The notes: generated by a model from the sequence alone, not told the origin. Numbered from the stretch's first letter, positions 14,593-21,684 are shown. The stretch: DNA of 21,684 bases from Pseudomonadota bacterium (GCA_023392225.1 JAEVZM010000374.1:1-21684), one strand, 5' to 3'. Translations and numbers: made by a program.

Positions 14593-15159
14593 TCACGCCG
14601 CGCCGGGCAGCCCGGCGCGCTCGTCCGGCCGGAGCGCCGGCGTCATCAGGGCGAGATCGGCCATCCGCCGCGCCGGCGGGATGGTGGCGAGCATGGCCTT
14701 GAACGTGGCAGCCAGGGTCTCGGCGGAAAATCGCGCGACGAGCGCCGGCATCGCCGCCTGCTCCTCGACGAGGAGATGCTGGAAATAGTCGGCGACGAAG
14801 CCGCTCATACGGAGATAGAGCCCGTGCGCCGCCGCCCGCCCGGCCTCGGCGCCGCCGGCCTCGCTTACCGCGCCGAACAGCCGGTCGAGATGGGCGATGG
14901 TGATCTCCAGCGCCCGGTGCTGGGCGTCGAGATAGGCCGCGACCTCCGGGTTGGCGCGGACCACCAGGGGATGGATGTGGCTGTCCTCGTGGTGGCTGTG
15001 GAGCGCCAGCGTCTCCTCGAGCGCCCGCCAACGCGCGGCGATGGCCTCCCAGGCGTCGGCATCGGCGGGGTCGGAGGCGCCGAGATCGGTCAGGAGCCGC
15101 GCGAGGGCGAAGCGGAGGCCCTTGTGGTAGCGGCCGTAGAGATCGGGAGCATGGGTCAT
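14593..15159 (-). CDS. Hemerythrin-like di-iron domain protein
   Basis: 188 residues and largely helical. The spacing of His and Glu fits a hemerythrin/HHE four-helix bundle: H12 on helix 1, a cluster HSHHEDSHIH (54-63) on helix 2, QHRALE (H81, E85) on helix 3 and QHLLVEEQ (H128, E132) on helix 4. Such proteins bind two irons and take part in oxygen or nitric-oxide sensing, iron storage or repair of damaged iron centres; which applies here is not evident. The start at 15159 has GGAGGACG about eight bases upstream. It appears to be a single-gene unit, with a hairpin terminator downstream and a 113-base gap upstream that contains a direct repeat. The upstream open frame belongs to no real gene. 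Confidence 0.8.
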   Translation of the reverse strand: MTHAPDLYGRYHKGLRFALARLLTDLGASDPADADAWEAIAARWRALEETLALHSHHEDSHIHPLVVRANPEVAAYLDAQHRALEITIAHLDRLFGAVSEAGGAEAGRAAAHGLYLRMSGFVADYFQHLLVEEQAAMPALVARFSAETLAATFKAMLATIPPARRMADLALMTPALRPDERAGLPGAA

Positions 15160-15218
15160 GGAGACGTCCTCCGTGGCCGGTGACGGACCGCCGACAGCGC
15201 TCCCTCGACCGCCGGCAT

Positions 15219-15255
15219 CGATCAAGACCGACAAGGCGGCGCGATCAAGGCCGAC
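15219..15255. repeat. 14-base direct repeat upstream of the hemerythrin-like gene
   Basis: CGATCAAGACCGAC (15219-15232) and CGATCAAGGCCGAC (15242-15255) differ at one base and lie 23 bases apart start to start. They sit 60-96 bases upstream of the hemerythrin start. On the minus strand each contains TTGATC, half of an FNR/CRP-type box, but the matching half is absent. Confidence 0.45.
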
Positions 15256-15272
15256 GTCGCGAGGCCCCCCGC

Positions 15273-15671
15273 TCAGGGCGCGATCAGCCGCACCGCGGGG
15301 AAGTAGCTCCGGTAGCGCCGCGGGTCGCGGGTCAGAATCGGAAGACCGGCCGCCTCGGCATGGGCGCCGATGAAGAAGTCGGCGAGGAGGCTGGTTCGCG
15401 GCCCGCCTGCGCCGCGATAGGCGGCATAGGCACGGCCGGCGAGGAACAGGGCGCGGTCGGGCGCCCGGGCGAGCTGCAGCCGAAGGGCGCGGAGGTCGTG
15501 CTGCAGCGGCAGTTCCGCGTCGTAACGCGCTGCAAGCTCGGCGTATGTCACCTCGTTGATGCTCGGCTCCCCATCGTCCTGCGCGCTCCGAAGGGCCTCG
15601 ACGGACCAGTCCAGCCAGACCGGGTCGGCGGTCAGGACGTCGATCACGACATTCGTATCGACAAGGATCAC
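15273..15671 (-). CDS. vapC: VapC-type PIN-domain ribonuclease toxin
   Basis: 132 residues. The PIN-domain acidic residues are all visible: D5 in LVDTNVVID, E45 in VTYAELA, D98 in LLADFFIGAHA and D116 in LTRDPRRYRSYF. PIN toxins cut RNA, usually tRNA or rRNA, in a magnesium-dependent way, and are held inactive by the partner antitoxin. The start is GTG at 15671, which overlaps the stop of the antitoxin gene as GTGA, giving translational coupling. The catalytic set is intact, so the toxin should be active when free. Confidence 0.9.
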   Translation of the reverse strand: MILVDTNVVIDVLTADPVWLDWSVEALRSAQDDGEPSINEVTYAELAARYDAELPLQHDLRALRLQLARAPDRALFLAGRAYAAYRGAGGPRTSLLADFFIGAHAEAAGLPILTRDPRRYRSYFPAVRLIAP

Positions 15672-15967
15672 GGTGCGTTGCGGCGTGGCCGGGCCGCGAT
15701 ATCGAGCGGCGGATCCTCCGCCGGGTCGCCACGCAACTCGCGCATGATCTCGTCCGTGGTCGCGCCGAGGATCGGCCGGCGGCGCGCGAGCGCATAGAGC
15801 TGCTCGCGATAGTCGTCGGCTTGCCCGGCCCCTTCGGCCTTCTCGATCAGCACGCCGCCGCTGGCGGTCGCGCGCACCTCGACCCGGTCGCCCGGCTTGA
15901 TGCCGACCGCATCGCGGACGCTCTTCGGCAGTGTCACCTGGCCCTTGACCGTCACGGTCGTCGCCAT
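15668..15967 (-). CDS. vapB: AbrB/SpoVT-type antitoxin (VapB)
   Basis: 99 residues. The N-terminal swapped-hairpin domain (about 3-46) reads VTVKGQVTLPKSVRDAVGIK followed by PGDRVEVRA, the classic AbrB/MazE pattern that binds DNA as a dimer. The C-terminal half (LYALARRRPILGATTDEIMR, then acidic and proline-rich) would bind and block the PIN toxin. The ATG at 15967 has a modest purine-rich site (GGAACGAG). It is followed with a four-base overlap by vapC. Palindromic DNA directly upstream suggests that it represses its own operon, as is usual for this family. Confidence 0.88.
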   Translation of the reverse strand: MATTVTVKGQVTLPKSVRDAVGIKPGDRVEVRATASGGVLIEKAEGAGQADDYREQLYALARRRPILGATTDEIMRELRGDPAEDPPLDIAARPRRNAP

Positions 15968-15982
15968 CGGCTCGTTCCCATG

Positions 15983-16012
15983 CAGGTAATACCTGCCTCA
16001 AGAAGTAATACC
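15983..16012. promoter_or_regulatory. Candidate VapBC operator: palindrome plus second half-site
   Basis: CAGGTAATACCTG (15983-15995) is a palindrome with six-base arms and a single central base. The core GTAATACC (15986-15993) recurs exactly at 16005-16012, 19 bases away start to start. The block begins 16 bases upstream of the vapB start codon and is AT-rich compared with its surroundings. Two sites two turns apart fit cooperative autoregulation by a VapB/VapC complex. Confidence 0.6.
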
Positions 16013-16069
16013 GGCCCCTCCCGGCGTCAACGCGGGCGCCCGACGCCAGCCCGGGGCGCCGCCGCGATG

Positions 16070-16098
16070 TTGACACGCCCGGTGTGCCATGGTCAGGG
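16070..16098 (+). promoter_or_regulatory. Possible promoter for the 16143 membrane-protein gene
   Basis: TTGACA at 16070-16075 is a perfect -35 hexamer. Seventeen bases later comes TCAGGG (16093-16098), which is a poor -10. The distance to the ATG (about 45 bases) is plausible. The call rests on the -35 alone. Confidence 0.35.
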
Positions 16099-16142
16099 CG
16101 TAGCGCGCCCCCGGCAGCGGGCGGACGGCAAAGGGGAATCGG

Positions 16143-16862
16143 ATGCGGCGTTTGAGTGGCGGCAGGTTCGCGTTCACGGTGGTCTGGCGCCTGGCCGCCT
16201 TCGTGGCGCTGTCGCTGGCCGGCCCGTGGATCGCCGGGACGATCCAGGAGGCGACCGACTGCGCCACGCAGGACGGCGTCTGCGCCGGCATCTCGGTGGC
16301 GACGGGCACGCTGCTCCGGCCGCTGATCCTCGTCCTCCTCGCCCTCGCCCTCATCCGTCCCTGCTGGCGGCGGATGAAGGCGGTCGGCATGTGGGGCATC
16401 GCCGGGCTGGCGGTGCCGTCGCTGCTCCTCCTCGACTGGCGCACGCTCACCGCCTTCGGCCTCAACTACATCCCGGTGAACCCGGGCGCGGGGCTGCTCC
16501 GCTCCGGGTTCCCGTTCTTCACCGCCCTCGCCCTCCTGATCGTGCTCGTCCTCATCGCCGCCCGCACGTCCACCGGACCGGGCGACACGCTGTGGCGCCG
16601 CATCGGCGTCGTCGGCTGGCTCGGCTGGGCGGCGACGCTGGTCGCGATCGTCGCCGGTGCCGCGGCGACGGCGTTCTACCTCCTCTATGTCCGCGACCTC
16701 GGCGCCGGCGGCGGCTTCGCCTCGCCGATGTTCGGCCGCGCCATCCAGGCGGGCCACGTCGGGGTCATCGCCTCGCTGGTCGCGATGGTCGGCATGCTGT
16801 GGTCGCTGGTGGCGGCGCTGACCGGGCGTGGCGCGGCGCCGGAAACGCCGGCGACGGCCTGA
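16143..16862 (+). CDS. Integral membrane protein, function not recognised
   Basis: 239 residues with about six hydrophobic segments (roughly 12-32, 52-70, 80-97, 118-140, 155-178 and 203-225). Two cysteines in the first outer loop (TDCATQDGVCAG) could form a disulfide. No family motif was recognised and no enzymatic residues stand out. A conspicuous loop, NYIPVNPGAGLLRSGFPF, lies between segments 3 and 4. The start is well supported by AAAGGGG eight bases upstream of ATG 16143. The gene stands between the VapBC promoter and the convergent SulP transporter, whose stop codon is only four bases away. It is probably a single-gene unit. Confidence 0.7.
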   Translation: MRRLSGGRFAFTVVWRLAAFVALSLAGPWIAGTIQEATDCATQDGVCAGISVATGTLLRPLILVLLALALIRPCWRRMKAVGMWGIAGLAVPSLLLLDWRTLTAFGLNYIPVNPGAGLLRSGFPFFTALALLIVLVLIAARTSTGPGDTLWRRIGVVGWLGWAATLVAIVAGAAATAFYLLYVRDLGAGGGFASPMFGRAIQAGHVGVIASLVAMVGMLWSLVAALTGRGAAPETPATA

Positions 16863-16868
16863 GCCGTC
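16853..16868. terminator. Compact hairpin over the converging stop codons
   Basis: GACGGC (16853-16858) and GCCGTC (16863-16868) form a perfect six-base stem with a CTGA loop. The TGA of the membrane-protein gene lies in the loop and the opposing stop (16867-16869) begins in the stem. It may end transcription from both sides; there is no T-run. Confidence 0.45.
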
Positions 16869-19086
16869 AGTCCGAGAGCAGCTGCACAAGGCGGTTGGCC
16901 CCGCCGAGCCGCTCCGCGAGCAGCGCCGCCATGCCGCGGTGGAAGCGGATCAGCGATGCCGGCTGCTCCGCCTCGAGCCGGGCGATGCTCGATGCCGACA
17001 GCCGCCAAGCTACGAGCGGCTCCTCGGCGACCACGGAAGCGGCGCGCGGCAGCCCGCGGTAGAAGGCCATCTCGCCGACGATCGAGCCGGGCCCGACGGT
17101 GGCAAGCCGGAGGCTCCCCTCGGACGCGGCGACCCGCACCGCGGCGCGGCCGGCCTCGAGGAAGTAGAGGTCGCTCGACGGCGCCCCCTCGGCGATCAGC
17201 ACGGCCTCCGCCGGAAGCTCCAGCCGCTCGAGATAGGGCAACAGCATCGCCGCCGTCGCCGCCTCCCCCACCACCATCGCGAGGATGTCCTCGATCGCGA
17301 CGGGCGCGCCCGCGACGACGCCCGGCGCCACCTCGGCGAGCAGCGCCGCCTCGCACCAGGCGAGGCCGCGGTCGAAATCCTCGGCGAACACCACCGCGCT
17401 GTCGCCACCCGGACCGAAGCCGGCGCGGTCCATCGCGGCGCGCACCGGTGGCGACATCGCCGAGGTCACCAACGTGAAGCCCGCCGGACCCGTCGCCTGG
17501 GCGAGGCGGACGAAACTGATCGCGGTCGAGGAATCGACGCCGTTCACGCGGCTGAAATCGACCACCACGTAGTGGATCGGCGTCTCGCCGGCGGCCTCGA
17601 CGAGGCCCTGGATGCGGCGCCGCATGCGGTCGGCGGTACCGAAGAACAGGAAGCCCTGGAGCCGCACGATGAGGATCGCGTCGCCGGCCGCGCGGAGCGC
17701 CGCCAGCCGCTGCTCCGATGCATCGGTGGTGCTCTGGTAATCGCGCCCGGTGATGACGTGGCGGACGATCTCGACCCGCCCGTATTCGACGACGAACAGC
17801 ACCGCCGCGGCGATCAGGCCGACCACCAGCCCGCTGACCAGGCTGTCGAGCAGGATCACCGCCACGATCAGAAGGACGACCAGGTATTCCCAGAGCGGCA
17901 GGCGCGAGAACGCGCGGATCAGCCAGTCGATGACCAGCGACAGTCCGACCCAGACCACCATCGCCGCCAGCACCGGCGTCGGCACGTGGCCGAGGAGCGT
18001 GTGCCCGGTGACGAGGGCCAGCACGCAGATCAGGGCCACCACCAGCCCGGCCGCGGTGCCCGGCGCCCGGAGCCGCGCCGCGAGGAGGGTCAGCGGCACG
18101 GAATGGAACGCGAGCAGCCCGCCCCCTGCCCCGCCGACGAGGTTCTGGAGGCCCACCGAGCGCAGCTCGCGATCGAGATCGAGGTCGCGCCGGAGCGCCA
18201 TCTCGATCGTGCTGACGTTCATCGCCACCGTGAGGATGCTCAGCATCGCCACGGCCGGCAGGACATGGACGGCGCCGGCGATGGCGCTCCAGTCGACGAG
18301 GTCGAGGTCGGCGAGCGGCACCGGCGGCCAGGCGGCGCCCTCGCGGGCATAGTTGACCAGCCAGCCGCCGGCGCGGGCCGCCTCGGTGTCGTAGCCGAGG
18401 AGCGGCGCGGCGAGCAGGTAGAGGAGCCAGCCGGCGGCCGCCACGCTCGGCAGGACGATGCTCTGGGGGAAACGCCGGACGAGCAGCAGGATGGCGCCGA
18501 CCAGCACCAGCGTCGCGGCGATCCGGACCTCGACCGAGGGCACCGCGAGGAGGTCGAGGTCGGTGCTGTCGAGCCGATGGCCGGTGGCGACGCCGAACCC
18601 GCCGCGGATGATCAGCAGCCCCGCACCGGCGAAGAATCCGGCCATCACCGGGTACGGTATGAAGCGGATGAACCGGCCGGCGCGGAACCAGCCGAGGCCG
18701 AAGGCGAAGGCGGCGAAGGAGAAGCTGCCGAGGCCGACGAAGGCGACCAGGGTCGAGGCCGCCGCGGGGCTTCCCTCGGCCCCGCCGGTCGCGGCGAGGA
18801 TCGGCGCGACGCCGCCGGCGAGCGCCGCGATCGGCACGGTCTGGGTGATCGACACCGTGCCGCGGAACGAGCCGGTGAACACGGCGATCACGGTCGCCAC
18901 CGCCGTCGCATAGAGCGCCATGCTGACCGCGACGGGCGAGAGGGCATGGGCCCCGCCGCCGAAGAGCAGGAGGCCGAAGCCGGCCGACTGGATGACCGCC
19001 AGGAAACCACAGATCAGGCCGGCGCCGAGGGCCCGGAGCACCATCCCGGTGGTGCCGTCGCGTCTGGCCGCCTGGGCGATGGTCAT
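16867..19086 (-). CDS. SulP-family anion transporter with STAS and cyclic-nucleotide-binding domains
   Basis: 739 residues. An N-terminal SulP/SLC26-type membrane domain (about 15-430, ten or more hydrophobic segments, with SITQTVPIAALAGGVAPILA near 80-100) is followed by a STAS domain (about 450-570; HYVVVDFSRVNGVDSSTAIS holds the Asp-Ser pair typical of anti-sigma-antagonist folds). A C-terminal cNMP-binding domain (about 600-715) follows: VLIAEGAPSSDLYFLEAGRA, then GSIVGEMAFYRGLPRAASVV, keeping the Gly-Glu and Arg-Ala-Ser of the phosphate-binding cassette. SulP proteins move sulfate, bicarbonate, dicarboxylates or other anions. The third domain suggests control by cAMP or a similar ligand. 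ATG 19086 lacks a clear ribosome site; the Met at residue 15 is a possible alternative. It is divergent from tam. Confidence 0.9.
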   Translation of the reverse strand: MTIAQAARRDGTTGMVLRALGAGLICGFLAVIQSAGFGLLLFGGGAHALSPVAVSMALYATAVATVIAVFTGSFRGTVSITQTVPIAALAGGVAPILAATGGAEGSPAAASTLVAFVGLGSFSFAAFAFGLGWFRAGRFIRFIPYPVMAGFFAGAGLLIIRGGFGVATGHRLDSTDLDLLAVPSVEVRIAATLVLVGAILLLVRRFPQSIVLPSVAAAGWLLYLLAAPLLGYDTEAARAGGWLVNYAREGAAWPPVPLADLDLVDWSAIAGAVHVLPAVAMLSILTVAMNVSTIEMALRRDLDLDRELRSVGLQNLVGGAGGGLLAFHSVPLTLLAARLRAPGTAAGLVVALICVLALVTGHTLLGHVPTPVLAAMVVWVGLSLVIDWLIRAFSRLPLWEYLVVLLIVAVILLDSLVSGLVVGLIAAAVLFVVEYGRVEIVRHVITGRDYQSTTDASEQRLAALRAAGDAILIVRLQGFLFFGTADRMRRRIQGLVEAAGETPIHYVVVDFSRVNGVDSSTAISFVRLAQATGPAGFTLVTSAMSPPVRAAMDRAGFGPGGDSAVVFAEDFDRGLAWCEAALLAEVAPGVVAGAPVAIEDILAMVVGEAATAAMLLPYLERLELPAEAVLIAEGAPSSDLYFLEAGRAAVRVAASEGSLRLATVGPGSIVGEMAFYRGLPRAASVVAEEPLVAWRLSASSIARLEAEQPASLIRFHRGMAALLAERLGGANRLVQLLSD

Positions 19087-19201
19087 CGGATTGCGGGTCT
19101 CGACACTGCCTTCATCGGGATGAGATGCACCTCAGATAGCTCTCACGCCTGCCCCCGGCGGAGTTGTATGAACGGACGCGGGACACCCGAGGATGATTGC
19201 C

Positions 19202-19972
19202 ATGGCCGAGTGGTCGCCGACACAGTACCTGAAGTTCGAGGACGAGCGAACCCGGCCGGCGGCGGAGCTGCTGGCCCGCGTGCCGCTCGAGCGCCCGCAC
19301 CGCATCCTCGATGTCGGCTGCGGCCCGGGCAACTCCACCGAGCTGCTCGTCCGCCGCTATCCTGAGGCCGAGGTCACCGGCATCGACTCCTCGCTCGAGA
19401 TGATCGCGGCCGCACGGAAGCGCCTGCCCGATGCCCGTTTCGCCGTGGCCGACGTCGAGACCTACCATCCGGCGCATCCCTTCTCCCTGGTGTTCGGCAA
19501 CGCCGTGTTCCAGTGGGTGCCGGACCATCTCGACGTCGTCGCCCGCCTGTTCGCGGCGGCGCCCGAGGGCGGAGTCGTGGCGCTCCAGGTGCCGGACAAT
19601 CGCGACGAGCCGACCCACATGCTGATGGCGGCGGTGGCGCGTCGCCCGCGCTGGCGGGAGAAGTTCGAGACGCCGATCGCGCGCGACCCCATTCCCGCGC
19701 CCGCCGCCTATTACGACCGGCTCCGGCCGATGGCGGCCACGATCGATATCTGGCACACCACCTACTACCACGTGCTCGCCGATGCCGCGGCGATCGTCGA
19801 ATGGGTGCGCGGCACCGGTCTTCGCCCGTTTCTCGACCGGCTCGAGCCGGACGAGCGCGACGCCTATGTCGCCGAGTACACCGCGCGGATCGCGGAGACC
19901 TATCCCCCGCTCGTTGATGGCCGCGTGCTGCTGCGCTTTCCGCGCCTGTTCGTCGTCGCCGTCCGCGCCTGA
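19202..19972 (+). CDS. tam: Trans-aconitate 2-methyltransferase
   Basis: 256 residues, the usual Tam length. The N terminus MAEWSPTQYLKFEDERTRPA matches the characteristic Tam opening, followed by ELLARVPL, the SAM motif ILDVGCGPGNST (about 35-46), VTGIDSSLEMI, the acidic ADVETYHP, and the Tam-specific NAVFQWVPDH and LQVPDNRDEPTH. The enzyme methyl-esterifies trans-aconitate, a spontaneous inhibitor of aconitase, in the cytoplasm. ATG 19202 is chosen over the in-frame ATG at 19193 because GAGG sits nine bases upstream and the protein then begins where the family does. It is followed in the same direction by the B3/B4 gene after 62 bases, which may be independent. Confidence 0.93.
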   Translation: MAEWSPTQYLKFEDERTRPAAELLARVPLERPHRILDVGCGPGNSTELLVRRYPEAEVTGIDSSLEMIAAARKRLPDARFAVADVETYHPAHPFSLVFGNAVFQWVPDHLDVVARLFAAAPEGGVVALQVPDNRDEPTHMLMAAVARRPRWREKFETPIARDPIPAPAAYYDRLRPMAATIDIWHTTYYHVLADAAAIVEWVRGTGLRPFLDRLEPDERDAYVAEYTARIAETYPPLVDGRVLLRFPRLFVVAVRA

Positions 19973-20034
19973 GGGGTGACCCGGCTTCCCGTCGTGGCGC
20001 GCGCTTGCTACGAATTTCGGGAAGGCAGGGGCGC

Positions 20035-20754
20035 ATGAACATCGACATCTCCGAGATCGTCCGGGATTTCCCGGACTTCCGCGTTGCCGTGGTGGTGGCC
20101 GAGCGCATCGAGATCGAGCCGGGGCGGACAGCCGAGCTCGCCGCGATCATCGCCGAGCGCGAGGCGCAGTGCCGGACGGCGTGGGGCGGGATGGAGCTGT
20201 CCGAGATCCCCGGCGTCGCCGCCTGGCGGAAGGCCTATCGCGCCTTCGGCATCAAGAAGACGAGCTACCGCTCCTCGGTCGAGCGGCTGGTCAAGAACGT
20301 CCTCGCCAGCCGGCCGCTGCCCGAGATCAACGCCTTCGTCGACGTCTACAACGCCGTCTCGCTTGCCCATGTCATGCCGCTCGGCGCCGACGACCTCGGC
20401 CAGGTGGCCGGCAGCATCGCCTTCCGCTACAGCCGGATCGGCGACCAGTTCGTCGACATGGCCGGCGGCGACGAGGGCGCCGATACCCCCGCCAACGACC
20501 CGCCCAAGCCCGGCGAGGTGGTCTATGCCGACGACGAGAAGATCCTCTGCCGGCGCTGGAACTGGCGCCAGGACGTCCGCTCGCTGGTGACGCCGCTGAC
20601 CACCCGCGCCGTAGTGACGGTCCAGTCGAACGGCGTCGGCGACCTCGACGCCGCGGTCACCGACCTTCGCGCCATGCTCGGCCGCTTCACCGGGGCCGAG
20701 ACCAGCGTCACCGTCGCCGACCGCATCCGGCCCTTCGCCGCGCTCGGCGAATAG
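20035..20754 (+). CDS. Solo B3/B4 tRNA-binding/editing-like domain protein
   Basis: 239 residues made almost entirely of a B3/B4 domain, the part of the phenylalanyl-tRNA synthetase beta chain that hydrolyses mischarged tRNA. Family landmarks are KTSYRSSVERLVK (about 75-87), PLPEINAFVDVYNAVSLAHV (about 94-113), MPLGADDL, GEVVYADDEKILCRRWNWRQ and the closing LTTRAVVTVQS. Free-standing versions are widespread in bacteria, and an editing or RNA-binding role is inferred from the fold only. ATG 20035 has GGAAGGCAGGGG upstream; the in-frame TTG at 20005 is less likely. Two short hairpins follow the stop codon. Confidence 0.85.
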   Translation: MNIDISEIVRDFPDFRVAVVVAERIEIEPGRTAELAAIIAEREAQCRTAWGGMELSEIPGVAAWRKAYRAFGIKKTSYRSSVERLVKNVLASRPLPEINAFVDVYNAVSLAHVMPLGADDLGQVAGSIAFRYSRIGDQFVDMAGGDEGADTPANDPPKPGEVVYADDEKILCRRWNWRQDVRSLVTPLTTRAVVTVQSNGVGDLDAAVTDLRAMLGRFTGAETSVTVADRIRPFAALGE

Positions 20755-20784
20755 GCCGGGTCCGGCCCCGCCTTCCGCAGGCGG
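20754..20784 (+). terminator. Two consecutive hairpins after the B3/B4 gene
   Basis: GGCCGG/CCGGCC (20754-20767, effectively five pairs around a four-base loop) begins at the last base of the stop codon. It is followed at once by CCGCCT (20768-20773) pairing with AGGCGG (20779-20784) around five bases. Together they may end the transcript before the AT-rich promoter of the next gene. No T-run is present. Confidence 0.45.
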
Positions 20785-20804
20785 CGCGATTGCATCTCCG
20801 CTCA

Positions 20805-20831
20805 AAAGAATATACGTATAAAAATATCTTT
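20805..20831. promoter_or_regulatory. AT-rich operator/promoter of the ArsR-methyltransferase gene
   Basis: TATACGTATA (20811-20820) is a perfect ten-base palindrome. Around it, AAAGAATA and TATCTTT form outer arms that match with one inserted base. A -10-like TATAAA (20817-20822) lies inside the site, but no convincing -35 was found. The whole stretch is strikingly AT-rich against its surroundings and ends about 27 bases before the start codon. It fits autoregulation by the ArsR-type protein encoded next. Confidence 0.6.
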
Positions 20832-20857
20832 ATGTCCGATCCGGGGAGGATCGCGTG

Positions 20858-21684
20858 ATGAGTATGGGGCTGCGGATCGATCCGATGGTCGCGTCGCTGA
20901 AGGCGGCGGGCGAGGCCACGCGCCTGCGCATCCTTGCCCTCCTCGGCCAGGCGGAGCTGTCGGTCAAGGACCTGACGGCGATCCTCGGCCAGTCGCAGCC
21001 GCGCATCTCGCGCCACCTGAAGCTCCTCGCCGAGGCCGGCCTGATCGACCGCTATCCGGAGGGCGCCTGGGTGTTCTACCGACTCGCCGAGGACGGCGCC
21101 GGCGCGCGCCTGATCCGCGACCTGCTCGGGCTGGTCGACCCCGGCGACGAGGCCCTCGCCCGCGACCAGGACCGGCTCGCCGCGGTGAAGCGGGAGCGGG
21201 CCGACGCGGCCCACGGCTACTTCGCCGCCAATGCAGCGGCATGGGACGAGATCCGCGCCTTCCACGTCGCCGAAGACCGGGTCGAGGCGGCGATCGTGGA
21301 GGCGCTCGGCGCCCGGCACGTGTCGAACCTCCTCGACCTCGGCACCGGCACCGGGCGCATGCTCGAGCTGCTCGCCCCGCTCTACGACCGCGCCGTCGGC
21401 GTCGACGCCTCGGCCAACATGCTGTCGATCGCCCGCGCCAATCTCGACCGGGCCGGCATCGCCAATGCCCAGGTCCGGCTCGGCGACATCTACAACCTGC
21501 CGCTGCCGCGGGACGCCTTCGACGTGGTCACCATCCATCAGGTGCTCCACTTCCTCGACGATCCGGAGCGGGCGCTGGGCGAGGCGGCCCGGGTGCTGCG
21601 CCCCGGCGGCCGCATGGTCATCGTCGATTTCGCCCCGCACGACCACGAATTCCTCCGCGAGGAGCACGCCCACCGCCGGGGGCG
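20858..21684 (+). CDS. ArsR-family regulator fused to a SAM-dependent methyltransferase domain (3' end outside window)
   Basis: 275 complete codons are visible, open to the right edge. Residues about 8-95 are an ArsR winged helix: LKAAGEATRLRILALL, LSVKDLTAILGQSQPRISRH, LKLLAEAGLI, and the wing EGAWVFYRL. No cysteine metal site is seen, so metal sensing is unlikely. After a charged linker, a class I methyltransferase domain starts near 125: GYFAANAAAWDEIR, the SAM motif LLDLGTGTGRMLELL, GVDASANML, and VLRPGGRMVIVDF. Fusions of this type occur in Alphaproteobacteria beside metF, and proteins of the SahR/SamR group sense S-adenosyl compounds to control methionine genes. The assignment here is inference, and a metF-like gene is predicted just beyond the window. 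ATG 20858 has GGGGAGG eight bases upstream. Confidence 0.85.
   Translation, partial: MSMGLRIDPMVASLKAAGEATRLRILALLGQAELSVKDLTAILGQSQPRISRHLKLLAEAGLIDRYPEGAWVFYRLAEDGAGARLIRDLLGLVDPGDEALARDQDRLAAVKRERADAAHGYFAANAAAWDEIRAFHVAEDRVEAAIVEALGARHVSNLLDLGTGTGRMLELLAPLYDRAVGVDASANMLSIARANLDRAGIANAQVRLGDIYNLPLPRDAFDVVTIHQVLHFLDDPERALGEAARVLRPGGRMVIVDFAPHDHEFLREEHAHRRG

Noticed and set aside
15219..15255. A complete FNR box upstream of the hemerythrin-like gene
   Set aside because: Only TTGATC half-sites are present, with no ATCAA at the right distance; reported as a direct repeat only.
16013..16033. A TTGACG -35 element for vapBC on the minus strand
   Set aside because: The hexamer is good, but the nearest TATTAC lies only 14 bases away, too short for a standard promoter; left unassigned.
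15672..16889. A long minus-strand frame running into the PIN toxin
   Set aside because: It is a shadow of the vapB and 16143 genes. The toxin starts at GTG 15671, coupled by a four-base overlap to the antitoxin.
16828..19365. An 845-codon plus-strand open frame
   Set aside because: It lies opposite the SulP transporter and gives a His/Asp/Arg-rich product without domains; the minus-strand reading has three recognisable domains.

Overview
This window is very GC-rich, about 21.7 kb long, with short intergenic gaps and both strands used. The gene content suggests an alphaproteobacterium, probably of the Rhizobiales type. The support is a TerB/J-domain DjlA-like chaperone close to a small peptidoglycan amidase, an extensin-like lipoprotein, and an ArsR regulator fused to a methyltransferase of the kind that accompanies methionine-cycle genes. 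No rRNA, tRNA, CRISPR array, transposase or phage gene was seen, and the largest gap without a gene is only about 175 bases.

Layout, left to right. 1-1987: the 5' part of an AmpD-like amidase (minus, cut by the window edge), a degenerate ZIP-family membrane protein (plus) and a DjlA-like co-chaperone (minus). 2079-2954: a DMT/EamA permease. 2977-6801: a GntR regulator with two apparent helix-turn-helix segments, divergent from an RbsC/ATPase/RbsB-type ABC operon. 6858-8182: two tandem secreted paralogues of unknown function (minus). 8318-12013: a full-length fused 5-oxoprolinase (HyuA+HyuB). 12027-14506: a minus-strand envelope group made of a cyclopropane-fatty-acid-synthase-like methyltransferase, an HXXEE membrane protein and an extensin-like lipoprotein. 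14593-15159: a hemerythrin-like protein. 15273-15967: a VapBC toxin-antitoxin pair. 16143-16862: a membrane protein not recognised. 16867-19086: a SulP transporter with STAS and cyclic-nucleotide-binding domains. 19202-19972: trans-aconitate methyltransferase. 20035-20754: a solo B3/B4 tRNA-editing-like protein. 20858-21684: an ArsR-methyltransferase regulator, cut by the right edge.

The genes that clearly work together are the ABC transporter with its divergent regulator, the VapBC pair, and the tandem secreted pair. The candidates most worth follow-up are the tandem secreted paralogues with conserved cysteines, the ABC system (an atypical binding-protein pocket, a double-HTH regulator and two intercistronic hairpins), and the regulatory palindromes upstream of vapB and of the ArsR-methyltransferase gene. 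Several convergent gene pairs end inside compact hairpins whose stems contain both stop codons.

All calls come from reading the sequence by eye. Family names rest on motif recognition, not on database searches. Repeats and hairpins were found by hand and were not scored for energy.
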